64,000 nt of DNA from JACCSI01 sp963815285 (GCA_963815285.1 CAWFGB010000003.1:1-64000), one strand, 5' to 3'; counted from the stretch's first letter, positions 53,684-63,312 are shown. Notes: generated by a model from the sequence alone, not told the origin. Program-made: numbers and translations.

Positions 53684-54169
53684 CTACTGCTTCTCGAACA
53701 CCGCGACGTTGTTGACCTTCTGGCCCTGCGCGTCCACGCCGGTCGTCGTCACCGTCCGCGTCTTGCCGTCTTTTTCGACGACATTTCGCTGCGTGGTCGT
53801 GGTCTTGCCGCCCTTCTTGTTCACCATCTCCAGCGTGTGCGTGTCGATGCGCTTGACCGCCACCATGTCAGCGTTCGGGTTATTACCCGTCATCGGCGCG
53901 TCCTTGCCATCGAGGTTCGTCGTGTAGGAATACTGCTGCACGGGACCCGAAGCTGGCTCGTTCTTCACCGAGATGCGGTAACCCTGACCCGCTGCCTCGT
54001 AGGTCGATGTGACGCTCTTCGGCGCCGGACCGGGGCTGTACTTGCTCTTGGCGACGTTCATCCTCCAGGCGCCGACAAAAGGATCTTTCGATTGCGCGGA
54101 GGCCAGCACACCCACCGCGAACACCGCCGCCGCCAAAATCATCGTGACACGCGCAAGCCTGGGAGTCAT
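53684..54169 (-). CDS. Small secreted protein of unknown function
   Basis: 161 residues. Signal peptide (MILAAAVFAVGVLASAQ), then DPFVGAWRMNVAKSKYSPGP, an opening shared by many acidobacterial secreted proteins (compare FSGTWVLNRQASS at 6391). The remainder is lysine- and threonine-rich beta sequence (GGKTTTTQRNVVEKDGKTRT). Monocistronic; convergent with the permease upstream. Function unknown. Confidence 0.82.
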   Translation of the reverse strand: MTPRLARVTMILAAAVFAVGVLASAQSKDPFVGAWRMNVAKSKYSPGPAPKSVTSTYEAAGQGYRISVKNEPASGPVQQYSYTTNLDGKDAPMTGNNPNADMVAVKRIDTHTLEMVNKKGGKTTTTQRNVVEKDGKTRTVTTTGVDAQGQKVNNVAVFEKQ

Positions 54170-54338
54170 GCTTCCTCCTTGCCTCGGTACTGTTCAACGA
54201 CACGCTCGCGATCCTGCCCGGGGTCGACGAGCGACGATTGGGGTTAGAGGCGGCGACGCTATCACAAGTGCCGTGACGTCGCAATCACGATGGGCTGGTC
54301 GCACACCACAGCGCCAGCCCGCTCAACCAACTGCGCAC

Positions 54339-55106
54339 TTACTGCGCGGACAGGAAGGCCGAACCCGACAGCATGGCGATCGCCTGGTAGCCGACGCCGC
54401 TCGGATGAATGCAGTCGGCCGCCACAAGGGTGTTCGCGCTGAACGCGAACGGCAGGAATACGTCGACCACTTGCGCGTTGTATTTCTCCGCCACGGATCG
54501 AATACGGTCGTTGAGACCGCGATCGAGGACGGTGCCCGCCAGTCCCTCGAGCGCGACGGTGCCCAGGGCCGCGATCTCTGGTGTGGCGCAGCCCGTCCGC
54601 AGCAGCGCGTTGTACTGCGTTCGCATCAGGATCACGGCATCGGGTCCGAGCGCGTCGCGCAAGCCCCCGATGATGCGCTCGATCGTCTGCTCGACTTCAT
54701 TCAGCAGCCCGTTCAATCGTCCGAGGCAGCTCTGGTTCTGACGACAGGCCGCGGCCTGCGGTCCGGTGACCACGTCGGTCAGGTCGATGCCGCCGCCGCC
54801 CCACGACACCACAACCGGCGCGTGTCCGGCTGCGGCGGCAAGGGCGTCAGGCAGCTGGTCCCGCCAAATCTGGCGTGTGTCCGCGAATGGTTCGCCGAAA
54901 TTGTGCGTGTCGACGGGCGTGCCGAAAAACGTCGTGAGAAACGATCTGACCAACGGCGGGTATCCCATGCCGTCGGCGGCGATGTCGTCGCTAAGCCCAA
55001 ACTCGATGGAATCTCCCAGAATGACGTACGACGGTGTTTGCTGTGCTGAAGCGGGCGCGATCAGGAAGGCAACGAGAAGCGCGCTGGCGAGGATGATGCG
55101 AGGCAT
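54339..55106 (-). CDS. Exported SGNH/GDSL-type hydrolase
   Basis: 255 residues from ATG 55106 (GGAGGG ribosome site). Signal peptide to ASAQ. Block I VILGDSIEFG carries the nucleophile serine; block V ADCIHPSGVGY supplies Asp and His. Block III reads WGGGGIDL, where the family usually has GxND, so the oxyanion asparagine seems replaced. Periplasmic esterase or lipase acting on a lipid or acylated glycan. Upstream lies only a metallo-beta-lactamase scrap. Confidence 0.85.
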   Translation of the reverse strand: MPRIILASALLVAFLIAPASAQQTPSYVILGDSIEFGLSDDIAADGMGYPPLVRSFLTTFFGTPVDTHNFGEPFADTRQIWRDQLPDALAAAAGHAPVVVSWGGGGIDLTDVVTGPQAAACRQNQSCLGRLNGLLNEVEQTIERIIGGLRDALGPDAVILMRTQYNALLRTGCATPEIAALGTVALEGLAGTVLDRGLNDRIRSVAEKYNAQVVDVFLPFAFSANTLVAADCIHPSGVGYQAIAMLSGSAFLSAQ

Positions 55107-55174
55107 TGTGCGTCCCTCCAAGGGTGACTGCGACCGGCAGATCGTGAGGACGGCACTCTATCATGGGGTAGATT

Positions 55175-55340
55175 GCGAGTACTTGCTTCGTCGTGCAGAA
55201 CGCGTCACCGACGATCAGCGCGCGATCCGCGTCTCGAAACAGCAACACGTGATGCCCCGGTGTGTGATCCACCGCCAGCCCGGCAAGACCGGAATCGTGC
55301 CGTCTCTGGGCAAGAGCGTGAGGCGTGTTCGAAGGTCACT
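55175..55340 (-). pseudogene. Metallo-beta-lactamase-fold scrap
   Basis: LPRDGTIPVLPGWRWI runs to about 55268, then one base must be shifted to read DHTPGHHVLLFRDADRALIV and GDAFCTTKQ. This is the H-T-P-G-H and G-D-A-F section of MBL-fold hydrolases. The N-terminal HxHxDH motif and the rest are missing. Confidence 0.65.
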
Positions 55341-55523
55341 AGGACTTGGTGGCGGCCGAGCGGTTCCTTCGTTGGGCCGCTGCAAACGCGCCACCGTCCC
55401 GCGACATTGATCGGTGGTGGCGCTCGCGCGCGGAATGACGCGTGGAGTCGTGCGTAGTCCCCGCGCCCGCGGCACTAGCCAACCACGGCGTGGATGGTTA
55501 AAGTAACGGCCAGAGGTTCACCG

Positions 55524-56420
55524 GTGGCCATCACACGCGTTCTGTTGCTTCTCGGCAGCGTCTTTCTCTTCAGCTCGACAGCTCCAGCCCATCACACGGC
55601 GATCGCGGCCGCTCCGCAAGCGGCGGCGGCCGCTGCCAAACAGGTCACTTCGCAAATCACCGTGACCTTGCCTCAGGAGGACGCCGAGCTGCTCATGGAT
55701 GAGCAAACGGTCAGCGGCGTCGGCGGTAAGCGCACATTCTCGAGTCCTCCCCTACGCGGCGGCGACACCTATACCTACACGTTCACGGCCAAGTGGGCGC
55801 CCAACACCTACACCAACATGACCCGCAGCCGGAAGATCTCGTTTCGCGCGGGCGAGCCAGTGACCCTCGATCTGTCCGTTGAGGACCCCACGGATCGGGT
55901 TCGTGTCATTTACGTTCCCACGCCCGATGACATCGCCGCCGAGATGGTCAAACTCGCCGGCGTGACCGCCAACGACGTGGCTTTCGAGCCGGGGTGCGGC
56001 GATGCCCGCATCACCATCGCTGCCGTCAAGGGCGGCGCCAAACGCGGCGTCGGCATCGACATCGATCCCGACCGAGTGACTGAGTCCCGCGCGAATGTCA
56101 AACAGGCGGGCCTCGACAACAAGATCGAAATCAGACTCGGCGATGCACTCGACATCCGCGATCTGTCGACTGCCACCGTGGTGTTCCTCTACATGGGCGA
56201 ACACTTCAACATGCTCATCCGCCCCATCCTGTGGAGGGAGCTCCCCGTCGGCGCCCGCATCGTGTCGCATCGCTTCACCATGGGCGACTGGAATCCGGAT
56301 AAGACCGTCACGGTGGCGAGCAGCGGAGGCGGCGATTACGACCTCCACCTCTGGACCATCACGCAGGACGTCAAACGCAGAGTGCCCAAGGGCCGAGGCG
56401 CTGAGACGTTCGCGCCGTGA
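55524..56420 (+). CDS. TIGR03000 domain fused to class I SAM methyltransferase, exported
   Basis: About 298 residues from GTG 55524 (AGAGG upstream; ATG 55494 gives ten more residues). Signal peptide, then a TIGR03000-type beta domain (ITVTLPQEDAELLMDEQTVS; KRTFSSPPLRGGDTYTYTF) and a methyltransferase fold with motif I FEPGCGDARITI and GIDIDP. A C-terminal YMGEHFNMLIRPILWRELPV continues the fold. TIGR03000 domains are mostly planctomycete envelope modules; joining one to a methyltransferase behind a signal peptide is odd, since SAM is cytoplasmic. Stop overlaps the next start (GTGA). Confidence 0.85.
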   Translation: MAITRVLLLLGSVFLFSSTAPAHHTAIAAAPQAAAAAAKQVTSQITVTLPQEDAELLMDEQTVSGVGGKRTFSSPPLRGGDTYTYTFTAKWAPNTYTNMTRSRKISFRAGEPVTLDLSVEDPTDRVRVIYVPTPDDIAAEMVKLAGVTANDVAFEPGCGDARITIAAVKGGAKRGVGIDIDPDRVTESRANVKQAGLDNKIEIRLGDALDIRDLSTATVVFLYMGEHFNMLIRPILWRELPVGARIVSHRFTMGDWNPDKTVTVASSGGGDYDLHLWTITQDVKRRVPKGRGAETFAP

Positions 56421-57331
56421 GCGGCGCCGCGGATAACGGCGTCTGGCCGGCCCTGCCGTACGACGCGTGGAAAGACACCTACGCCACGCTGCACATGTGG
56501 TCACAGGTGATCGGAAAAGTAGTGCTCGCCCGAGCCGCGCCCCTCAATCACAGCTGGGGCATTACCCTGCTCGTCACCGCGCGCGGCCTGACGACGCGCG
56601 CCCTGTCGCACGGCAGTCGATCGTTCACGATGACGTTCGACTTCATCGATCATCAGCTGGTGATCGACACCTCCGATGGCGACCGCCGCCAGCTGCCGCT
56701 CGAGCCTCGCCCGGTAGCGGACTTCTATCGCGAGGTCATGGCTTTGCTGGCGGCAATGGGGCTGCCAGTCAGAATCTGGCCGATGCCCGTCGAGATCCCC
56801 GATCCGATCCGATTCGACCAAGACAGGGTCCACCACTCGTACGATCCGGAGTGGGCCAACCGCTTCTGGCGCATCCTCGTGCAGGTGGAACGGGTGTTCA
56901 CCTCGTCGCGCGGCGATTTCATCGGCAAGTGCAGCCCGGTTCACTTCTTCTGGGGCGGCTTCGATCTGGCGGTCACGCGTTTTTCGGGCCGGCCTGCGCC
57001 ACCTCGCGACGGTCCGGCATTCATGCGCGAAGCCTACTCGCATGAAGTGATCAGTCACGGCTTCTGGCCGGGCAGCGGGCCACTGACCGAGGCCGCCTTT
57101 TATGCCTACGCGGTGCCCGAGCCGCCAGGACTCAAAACCGAACGCGTGCAGCCGGAGGCGGCGTACTATCACCCGGAGTTGAACGAGTTTGTGCTGCCTT
57201 ACGAGGCGGTGCGCACGGCCGCGTCGCCCGATGCGGCCATCGCCGCCTTCGTCGAGAGCACGTACGATCGCGCGGCTACCCTGGCCGAGTGGGATCGCGC
57301 CACGTTGGAGGGAAGCGGGCGCCCGCGTTGA
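56417..57331 (+). CDS. DUF5996 family protein
   Basis: 304 residues starting at GTG 56417, which overlaps the stop of the preceding gene by four bases. Conserved opening WPALPYDAWKDTYATLHMWS and QVIGKVVLARAAPLNHSW, later SPVHFFWGGFDLAVTRFSG and ISHGFWPGSG, match DUF5996. The histidine-rich conserved motifs suggest a metal enzyme. Cytoplasmic; function undescribed. Coupling to the TIGR03000-methyltransferase is the only context clue. Confidence 0.88.
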   Translation: MSGAADNGVWPALPYDAWKDTYATLHMWSQVIGKVVLARAAPLNHSWGITLLVTARGLTTRALSHGSRSFTMTFDFIDHQLVIDTSDGDRRQLPLEPRPVADFYREVMALLAAMGLPVRIWPMPVEIPDPIRFDQDRVHHSYDPEWANRFWRILVQVERVFTSSRGDFIGKCSPVHFFWGGFDLAVTRFSGRPAPPRDGPAFMREAYSHEVISHGFWPGSGPLTEAAFYAYAVPEPPGLKTERVQPEAAYYHPELNEFVLPYEAVRTAASPDAAIAAFVESTYDRAATLAEWDRATLEGSGRPR

Positions 57332-57374
57332 CGGGCAGACTCCTGGCTCAAGGACGCTGCGGTGCCGGCGTCGG

Positions 57375-58277
57375 TCAAGACGTCGGAGGCGCGATGTTGA
57401 TCTGAACCCGCTTCCTGAACTTCACCGGGACGCCGTTCAAGGTCGCCGGCTGGTACTGCCATTTGTTTACGGCAGCCAAAACCAGCTTGTCGTACGAACT
57501 CGCCACCGCCACGACCATCGTCGCCGATTCGACGGTGCCTTTCTCGTCGATCACAACTTCGATGACGCCCTTGATGCCTTCGGACCGGACAACACCAGGA
57601 TATCGGGGCATCTCTTGGGTAACGGTGACCGGAGCCCGTACCCCAGCGTCCTCACCTGTGTAGATTCGCGGTGGCAGGTTGACCGGCGGCTCGGGCGCCG
57701 GAGCCGCCGGCGGCGGTGGTGGTGGCGGCGGTATCGACTTGAGGCTCAGGTTGTGGAAACCGGTCGCCAGCGTACGGAGATCAGATAGCGGCGGCTGGCT
57801 CGCGGCCATGCTGATGTCAGGATCGTCAAGCGCCTCGAGAACACGCTTGAACGCCGCCGCCGCGGTCTCGAATTCTCCGCGTTCGAACGTGCCCTTGGCC
57901 TCGTCATATCGCTGCTGCACGACCGACGGCAGCACCCGCTTCTTGACCTCGCTGAACGCACTGCGCGTGCGCGGCGGCAGGTCCGCATCGGGTCTATAGA
58001 GCGGGTCGCGCGCGATGATGGCCTCGATAGCTCGATCGGCATCGTCGCGGCGTCCGACGGCGAGGAGGCAGAGCGAGCGATAGAGATCGATCGACTGACG
58101 CTGGTCCTTTGGCGGCGCCCCATCCGACAAGCGGTCCAGCACGTTGAGCGCTTCATCGTATTGCGCCGACGCATAAAGGTCGCGCGCCGCCGAAAGCGGA
58201 TCCTGTGCGTGCAGCGGCGGCGCGGTGAGCACGCCGAACAACACGGCGAGGGCCAATCTCCGCACCAGCATGGTCAC
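57375..58277 (-). CDS. TonB-like energy-transducer C-terminal protein with TPR front
   Basis: 300 residues. Signal peptide (VLFGVLTAPPLHAQ), TPR-like helices (AARDLYASAQYDEALNVLDR), a proline run (IPPPPPPPPAAPAPEPP) and a TonB C-terminal domain (PRYPGVVRSEGIKGVIEVVI; VNKWQYQPATLNGVPV). There is no N-terminal membrane anchor as in classical TonB, so it is periplasmic or outer-membrane associated. Its ATG overlaps the stop of the PEGA-pseudokinase gene (ATGA). Confidence 0.88.
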   Translation of the reverse strand: MTMLVRRLALAVLFGVLTAPPLHAQDPLSAARDLYASAQYDEALNVLDRLSDGAPPKDQRQSIDLYRSLCLLAVGRRDDADRAIEAIIARDPLYRPDADLPPRTRSAFSEVKKRVLPSVVQQRYDEAKGTFERGEFETAAAAFKRVLEALDDPDISMAASQPPLSDLRTLATGFHNLSLKSIPPPPPPPPAAPAPEPPVNLPPRIYTGEDAGVRAPVTVTQEMPRYPGVVRSEGIKGVIEVVIDEKGTVESATMVVAVASSYDKLVLAAVNKWQYQPATLNGVPVKFRKRVQINIAPPTS

Positions 58278-60469
58278 TTCTTCCTCAGGTCGACGGTTAC
58301 ACGCGCCGGAGCCGTGGCGGTCACCGTTGCGCGAACCACTTGTTCACCCAGCTCGGGGTGACGAAAGATGACCTCGTGAGTGCCAATCGGCACGGTCACG
58401 CTGCCGATGGGTGTCTCACCAAGCGGCTTGCCGTTGACCCACACTTCAGCCCAGGGCTGCGCGTTCAGCGCCATCGTGCCGTTCGGCCATTCGAGACGGA
58501 CCGGCGACACTTTGCCTGGGGCGACCGTGACCGATCGCTGCAGTCGGTAGCCGAGCGGCTCGTTCACAATCTCCAGCGAGTGCGGTCCAGCCGACACCAT
58601 GATGCGATCGCTTCGGCTGGTGCCGAGCAGACGCCCATCCTCGTAGACCTGCAGTTCGGCCGGTGCCACGATCGAGACCCAGCCAGACACCGGCACGCCC
58701 TGCGGCGGCGTCAGCGGCACGACCAGTGACGCCCTGACACCGGATTCGATGATCACGTCTTGAGTAACTGAGCTCAGGTCGTTCTGCAAGGTGACGCTAA
58801 GCGTCCCCGGGGTGAGCCCGTCGATCGTGAGCGGTGTGGTCCCCCGCAAGGTGTTGTCAATCATCACGCGGGCGCCGGCCGGCTCGGTGTGCACCATCAA
58901 CTGCCCTGTCAGCGGCACCGCCTTGGGCACTTCAATCGCCTGCGCAACCGTGCTTCCTGCCGCGACGGTAAAGGGAATGACGCGCGGCTCGCCCTCGGTC
59001 GCGATTTTCAGTTCGTGCGCGCCGGGCGTGAGCTCGAGGGTCAGCGGCGAGACGCCGCGCGGCTGCCCGTTGATGAACACCTGATAGCCCGGCGGATTGG
59101 TGGTGACGACGAGCGTGCCCGGCGCTTCGGCCGAGGCCGACGGCAGAAAATACTGTCGGCCAAACAGCGCCCCTCCAGCAGCGAGTAGCACCAGAACAGC
59201 GGCGGCGGCCATCCAGCGCCTGGCTGTTAGCGGACTCGTCTTTTCCCGGAAGTCATCCTCCGGCGGCGCGAATCCGAGAGGCCCGGTGAATGGTTCGGCA
59301 GACGCCGGCTCTGGCTCGAACGCCCGCGACACCAGCGGAGCGGCCGCCACTATCGGAAGGTCAGGGGTCGCGGCGGGTGTGGCCACCGGCGCCGGTTGAA
59401 TCGGCGGCGCCGGTGCTTCATCGGCTGGAGGGTGAGAGAAGTCTGCCGAGTGGGTTGGGACTACCGGGCTTCCGAGATCCGCAGGTGGCGGCGCTGACGA
59501 TGGCGACGGTGCCGCGGAATCCGGGGACGTCGGTTCCACGGCCTCTGCTTTCGTGCCGGCGTCGCTCGCGGCAGCCTTCATGGCGTAATTCGCCATGACT
59601 GACTCCAATGCCACGAATGATGCGCCGTTATCGCGCGCGCCGAGGATGTCTTCCAGGTCCGCCCAGGCGTCGACTGCGGATGCGAATGCCTGCTGCGTGT
59701 CGAACTGCAGCATGCGGAACAGCCAGGCGCGGAACTCAATCGGCAACGGTGCGACCGTGGAGTCGGCAGCATCGGGCCACGCCCGTTCGGTGAGTTCCTC
59801 GAGTTGATTCGGGTACTCCACCAGCTCGATGCGGCGGCCGAGAATCAGCTCCAGGGCCAGCGTGCCAATCTGCATGACATCGGCGCGCTGGTCGAATACC
59901 CGCTGCCCGGTCGGGAGCGCCACGTGCAGCTCCTTCCAGTACTGCGCCGACGAGTATTGCAGCTGCTCCAACGCCGCCCCGAATACGTGGTCGGCGACGA
60001 CCACCCGCGCGTCGGGCGTGATGATGATTCGTTCTACCGAAATGCCGCCGTGCGCGATCCCGGGCAGCTTCTCGTGTAACAGCGCGATGGCCGCCACGAT
60101 CTGGCGGATCAGATACAGCGTGGCATTGAGCTCGAGTGGCTCGGACCACCGTTGAGCGGCGAGGACGCTGGACAGACGCGTGCCCGGCACGCGGTCATAC
60201 ACCACGAAAAGTGCCGCGCCGGTCTGCTTGATGCGCTGCACGCTCCGAACGTGTGAAAACCAGGACGTCTGAAGGCCGGCGAGCGCGGCGACCCGTTCTC
60301 GCAGGTTGAGCTCGAAGGCGTCGGTCCCGAACTGATGCCGCAATTCGAGCACTTCGAGCAACTCGCCGCCAGGGGCCTGGGCATGATGTCGTTTGCCGAG
60401 TCCGTCTTCGAACACGGCGCGTCGGAGGGCCGGGGTGCTGGGTGGCATGGGCGCTGCTCGCATGTCCAA
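58274..60469 (-). CDS. Pseudokinase with transmembrane helix and C-terminal PEGA repeats
   Basis: 731 residues. Residues ~15-280 align with a Ser/Thr kinase fold, but the catalytic loop reads HGGISVERIII instead of HRDxKxxN and the DFG site reads ADHVFG, so it cannot phosphorylate by the usual chemistry. A proline/alanine-rich linker and one membrane helix (WMAAAAVLVLLAAGGALFG) lead to about four PEGA domains (NPPGYQVFINGQPRGVSPL; EPAGARVMIDNTLRGTTPL; WAEVWVNGKPLGETPIGSVT). Predicted cytoplasmic pseudokinase sensing with an extracytoplasmic PEGA stalk. Operon partner of a TPR-TonB protein. Confidence 0.88.
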   Translation of the reverse strand: MDMRAAPMPPSTPALRRAVFEDGLGKRHHAQAPGGELLEVLELRHQFGTDAFELNLRERVAALAGLQTSWFSHVRSVQRIKQTGAALFVVYDRVPGTRLSSVLAAQRWSEPLELNATLYLIRQIVAAIALLHEKLPGIAHGGISVERIIITPDARVVVADHVFGAALEQLQYSSAQYWKELHVALPTGQRVFDQRADVMQIGTLALELILGRRIELVEYPNQLEELTERAWPDAADSTVAPLPIEFRAWLFRMLQFDTQQAFASAVDAWADLEDILGARDNGASFVALESVMANYAMKAAASDAGTKAEAVEPTSPDSAAPSPSSAPPPADLGSPVVPTHSADFSHPPADEAPAPPIQPAPVATPAATPDLPIVAAAPLVSRAFEPEPASAEPFTGPLGFAPPEDDFREKTSPLTARRWMAAAAVLVLLAAGGALFGRQYFLPSASAEAPGTLVVTTNPPGYQVFINGQPRGVSPLTLELTPGAHELKIATEGEPRVIPFTVAAGSTVAQAIEVPKAVPLTGQLMVHTEPAGARVMIDNTLRGTTPLTIDGLTPGTLSVTLQNDLSSVTQDVIIESGVRASLVVPLTPPQGVPVSGWVSIVAPAELQVYEDGRLLGTSRSDRIMVSAGPHSLEIVNEPLGYRLQRSVTVAPGKVSPVRLEWPNGTMALNAQPWAEVWVNGKPLGETPIGSVTVPIGTHEVIFRHPELGEQVVRATVTATAPARVTVDLRKK

Positions 60470-60729
60470 ATTTCGTACCTACGGACGCCGCCTGCCCACT
60501 TGCTCGAAATACCCAAAGAGATCGGCATATCGCACACCGCAGGCCGCGCGCGACGAAAACTGAAACCGCTCCGCTGCTTACAGAACCGTCATCGGACAGT
60601 CATTTTTGTCGGTGGGTAGATCTCACGCGCCAACGCGCGCAATTGTGCCTGACGCCCAACGTTCCCGGCGGAAGTGCGCGAACGCGCCCTCGGCGGTATA
60701 GTGCCAGCAGGCCTTGGAGACCCCATGAA

Positions 60730-62616
60730 TTGCGGATCTTGCGTGCCTCGTGCTGCGCTGTCGTCTTGCTGTGTCTGCCGAGTTCGGCTTCTGCACAACG
60801 ACAGTTGCACTGGGACAGCGTTGAAGTGGACGCCACGCTGGATGCCAACGGCACACTCCACGTGACGGAGACCCAGACCATGGTCTTCACTGGCACGTGG
60901 AATGGTGGCCAGCGCATCTTCAACGTGCGCCCGCGGCAGAAGCTGTCGCTCCTCGACATCTCCAGGTTGTACCCGGACGGGTGGCGCCGGCTGACCGAGG
61001 ATCCCACCCTCGACAGCGTGGACGACTACGGATGGGCGGAGAGACATACCTTGCGCTGGCGAAGTCGCGATCTGAGCGATCCGGATTTCGAGAACACGTC
61101 GATCAGCTATCGCCTTCGTTACGAGATGGCCGGCATCCTGGTGAGGCAAGACACCGGCTACACGTTGAACCATGATTTCCTGTTCGCGGAACGCGAGGGC
61201 AGCGTCAACCGGTTTCAGTTGCACTTGACCCTCGATCCAGCGTGGCGACCGACCACCGTGGTTCCGGAGCGGTATAGCGCTGAACAGATCGCCCCGGGAC
61301 ATGGCTTCATCGTCACCCTGCCTCTGCAGTATTCAGGGACGCTCGACGTCGCGGTCGCATCGGAGCGGCCGCGAGGGGTAGTGATGGCGATCGGGTTCAT
61401 GCTGCTGGCCCTCGGTGTCGGCCTCGCGGCGCTCTTCGTCCGTGAGAACCGTGTCGGACGATTTGCGCCCCTTGCCACCGGCATCGACGAGGCGTGGCTG
61501 CGCGAACACGTGCTCAAGTACCCGGCGGAGGTCGTCGGCGCGGCGTGGGACCAAGGAATCAGCACGCCAGAGGTCGTCGCGCTGATTGCCCGGATGGTCA
61601 GCGAAGGCAAGCTGGAAAGCGCGGTTGGCAAGCGCAGCTCCATGACGCTCTCCCTCAAGGTCGATCGCCAGGCGCTCGAGGGATACGAGCGGACGCTCGT
61701 CGATCGGCTCTTCTTCGGCGGCAGAACCGAGACCAGCACGAAAGAGGTGCAGCAGCACTACAAGAGGAAAGGCTTCAATCCGGCGAACGAGATCAGGAAA
61801 GAGCTGAAAGCAGCCGTCGAGGGCGTGATCCCAGAGGGACCACAACCCCAGCGACTGCGATCCGCCGCTCTGGCCTCGTTCCTGGCTGGCATCGCGCTTC
61901 TGGGCGTCGACTTCTATGTGGTCCGGATCCAACTTGGATCCGCCATCGTGATCGCGAGCGTTTCGGCGCTGCTCCTCGGCCTGGCTTCGGGAGCTGGCAC
62001 GGCCTTCCGCGCCCAGATTCACTGGGGCTATCGCGCCGCGTGGGCGTGTCTTAGCCCGACTCTCGTGATGTTCGTGGCGGCCGTGACCTTCCTGTGGTAC
62101 TTCGTCGGTTCTGGCGTCCTCGAGGCCTCGGGCTACCTCGTCGCCGCCGTCGTCGTCTTTGCGCTCGCGGTGCTGTTGACGTCCATCGACGCCATGATGA
62201 CGCGCGAGCACAAGGACGCGGTGGCCTTTCGAAAGCGGCTGGCCGCAGGTCGCGCGTTTTTCATTGCAGAACTGAACAAGGAGACACCCGCGCTACGCGA
62301 CGAGTGGCTTCCCTGGATCCTCGCGTTTGGACTAGCGCAGCGCATGGATGACTGGTCGGCACGGCAGCCAGGTTCGGGTCGGTCATCCGATGGCTCGAGC
62401 GCGACGACGTTCTCGTCAGGCTCGGGATCGTCGTCGCCGGGTTGGAGCGGGTTCAGCGGAGGACGCTCGGGTGGCGCAGGGGCCGGCGCAGAATGGGTGA
62501 CGGCGGCCAGCGGAATGGCCGCAGGGGTTGCGACGCCTGCAGCCAGCGGATCGAGTGGCAGCAGCAGCTCGAGCAGCAGCTCATCGTCCGGCGGCGGTGG
62601 CGGCGGCGGGTGGTAG
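60730..62616 (+). CDS. DUF2207-family membrane protein
   Basis: 628 residues. Best start is TTG 60730, placed 9 nt after GGAGA, followed by a signal peptide (CCAVVLLCLPSSASAQ); earlier ATGs give no signal. The extracytoplasmic front (DATLDANGTLHVTETQTMVF; NHDFLFAEREGSVNRFQLHL) matches DUF2207. Membrane helices at about 210-232, 390-450 and 465-510 and a Ser/Gly-rich tail ending GGGGGGGW are typical. Function unknown. The tail overlaps 36 nt with the convergent pyrophosphatase gene. Confidence 0.85.
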   Translation: MRILRASCCAVVLLCLPSSASAQRQLHWDSVEVDATLDANGTLHVTETQTMVFTGTWNGGQRIFNVRPRQKLSLLDISRLYPDGWRRLTEDPTLDSVDDYGWAERHTLRWRSRDLSDPDFENTSISYRLRYEMAGILVRQDTGYTLNHDFLFAEREGSVNRFQLHLTLDPAWRPTTVVPERYSAEQIAPGHGFIVTLPLQYSGTLDVAVASERPRGVVMAIGFMLLALGVGLAALFVRENRVGRFAPLATGIDEAWLREHVLKYPAEVVGAAWDQGISTPEVVALIARMVSEGKLESAVGKRSSMTLSLKVDRQALEGYERTLVDRLFFGGRTETSTKEVQQHYKRKGFNPANEIRKELKAAVEGVIPEGPQPQRLRSAALASFLAGIALLGVDFYVVRIQLGSAIVIASVSALLLGLASGAGTAFRAQIHWGYRAAWACLSPTLVMFVAAVTFLWYFVGSGVLEASGYLVAAVVVFALAVLLTSIDAMMTREHKDAVAFRKRLAAGRAFFIAELNKETPALRDEWLPWILAFGLAQRMDDWSARQPGSGRSSDGSSATTFSSGSGSSSPGWSGFSGGRSGGAGAGAEWVTAASGMAAGVATPAASGSSGSSSSSSSSSSGGGGGGGW

Positions 62617-63312
62617 TGTCGTCGCCCCGCGCGCGCCGATGCGACACACGGCTTGTGTGACCGCTTGACAGTCGCTGAAGAATGCGTGCGTCATCTCCAC
62701 ATGGGCACGGCCTTCTATCGCTGAACCCCAACCCGGCACTCTCGAGTACTTGCCTGGTTCGTGCTTCTTGTAGATTTTGAAATACTCGCCAATCCTCTGC
62801 TGGTCAGCGTCAGTCAACTCGTGTCGCGGACGCCCGCGATCGTCGGGGAGAGACAGGACCACTTTTGAATCGATGCCCTTTTCGTCCTCCATCAGCATCA
62901 GGCCGACGATCAGGCCCCTGACGACACCCCCGCCGGTCAGCGGTGGACCGAGGACCAGCGCGTCGAACGGATCGCCGTCGTATGACACGGTCTGTGGCAC
63001 AAAGCCGTAGTTGACAGGATAGCCGCCGATGTCCGCCGGCATGACTCGATCAATTCGGCGTTCGTTGGCCCGCATGTCGAATTCCCACTTACGCCGATCG
63101 TCGCGGGCGATCTCGACATACGCGTTCACGGACCCATCGGCATTCACCGGTGGCGTGTCGCGCCAGATATGTCGTGCGTGGCCCGACGCCGACGAGAGAC
63201 TCGCCACCAGCGTCTTGTGAGCAGTTTCCGGAAGCACGTTGCCGGGTTGTGGCAGTGCCTGTGCGGCCAACGCACACGGGATCGCGACGAGCAACAGCAT
63301 TCTCAACGGCAT
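62581..63312 (-). CDS. ppa: Exported family I inorganic pyrophosphatase
   Basis: About 243 residues. Signal peptide MLLLVAIPCALAAQALPQ after ATG 63312. Core motif SYDGDPFDALVLGPPLTGGG contains the three metal aspartates; DEKGIDSKVV supplies the next pair and KIYKKHEPGKYSRVPGWGSA the C-terminal lysines, so the site looks complete. Hydrolyses PPi to phosphate; an exported version would act in the periplasm, perhaps recovering phosphate. The C-terminal tail is encoded opposite the Gly-rich end of the DUF2207 gene. Confidence 0.88.
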   Translation of the reverse strand: MPLRMLLLVAIPCALAAQALPQPGNVLPETAHKTLVASLSSASGHARHIWRDTPPVNADGSVNAYVEIARDDRRKWEFDMRANERRIDRVMPADIGGYPVNYGFVPQTVSYDGDPFDALVLGPPLTGGGVVRGLIVGLMLMEDEKGIDSKVVLSLPDDRGRPRHELTDADQQRIGEYFKIYKKHEPGKYSRVPGWGSAIEGRAHVEMTHAFFSDCQAVTQAVCRIGARGATTLPPAAATAAGR

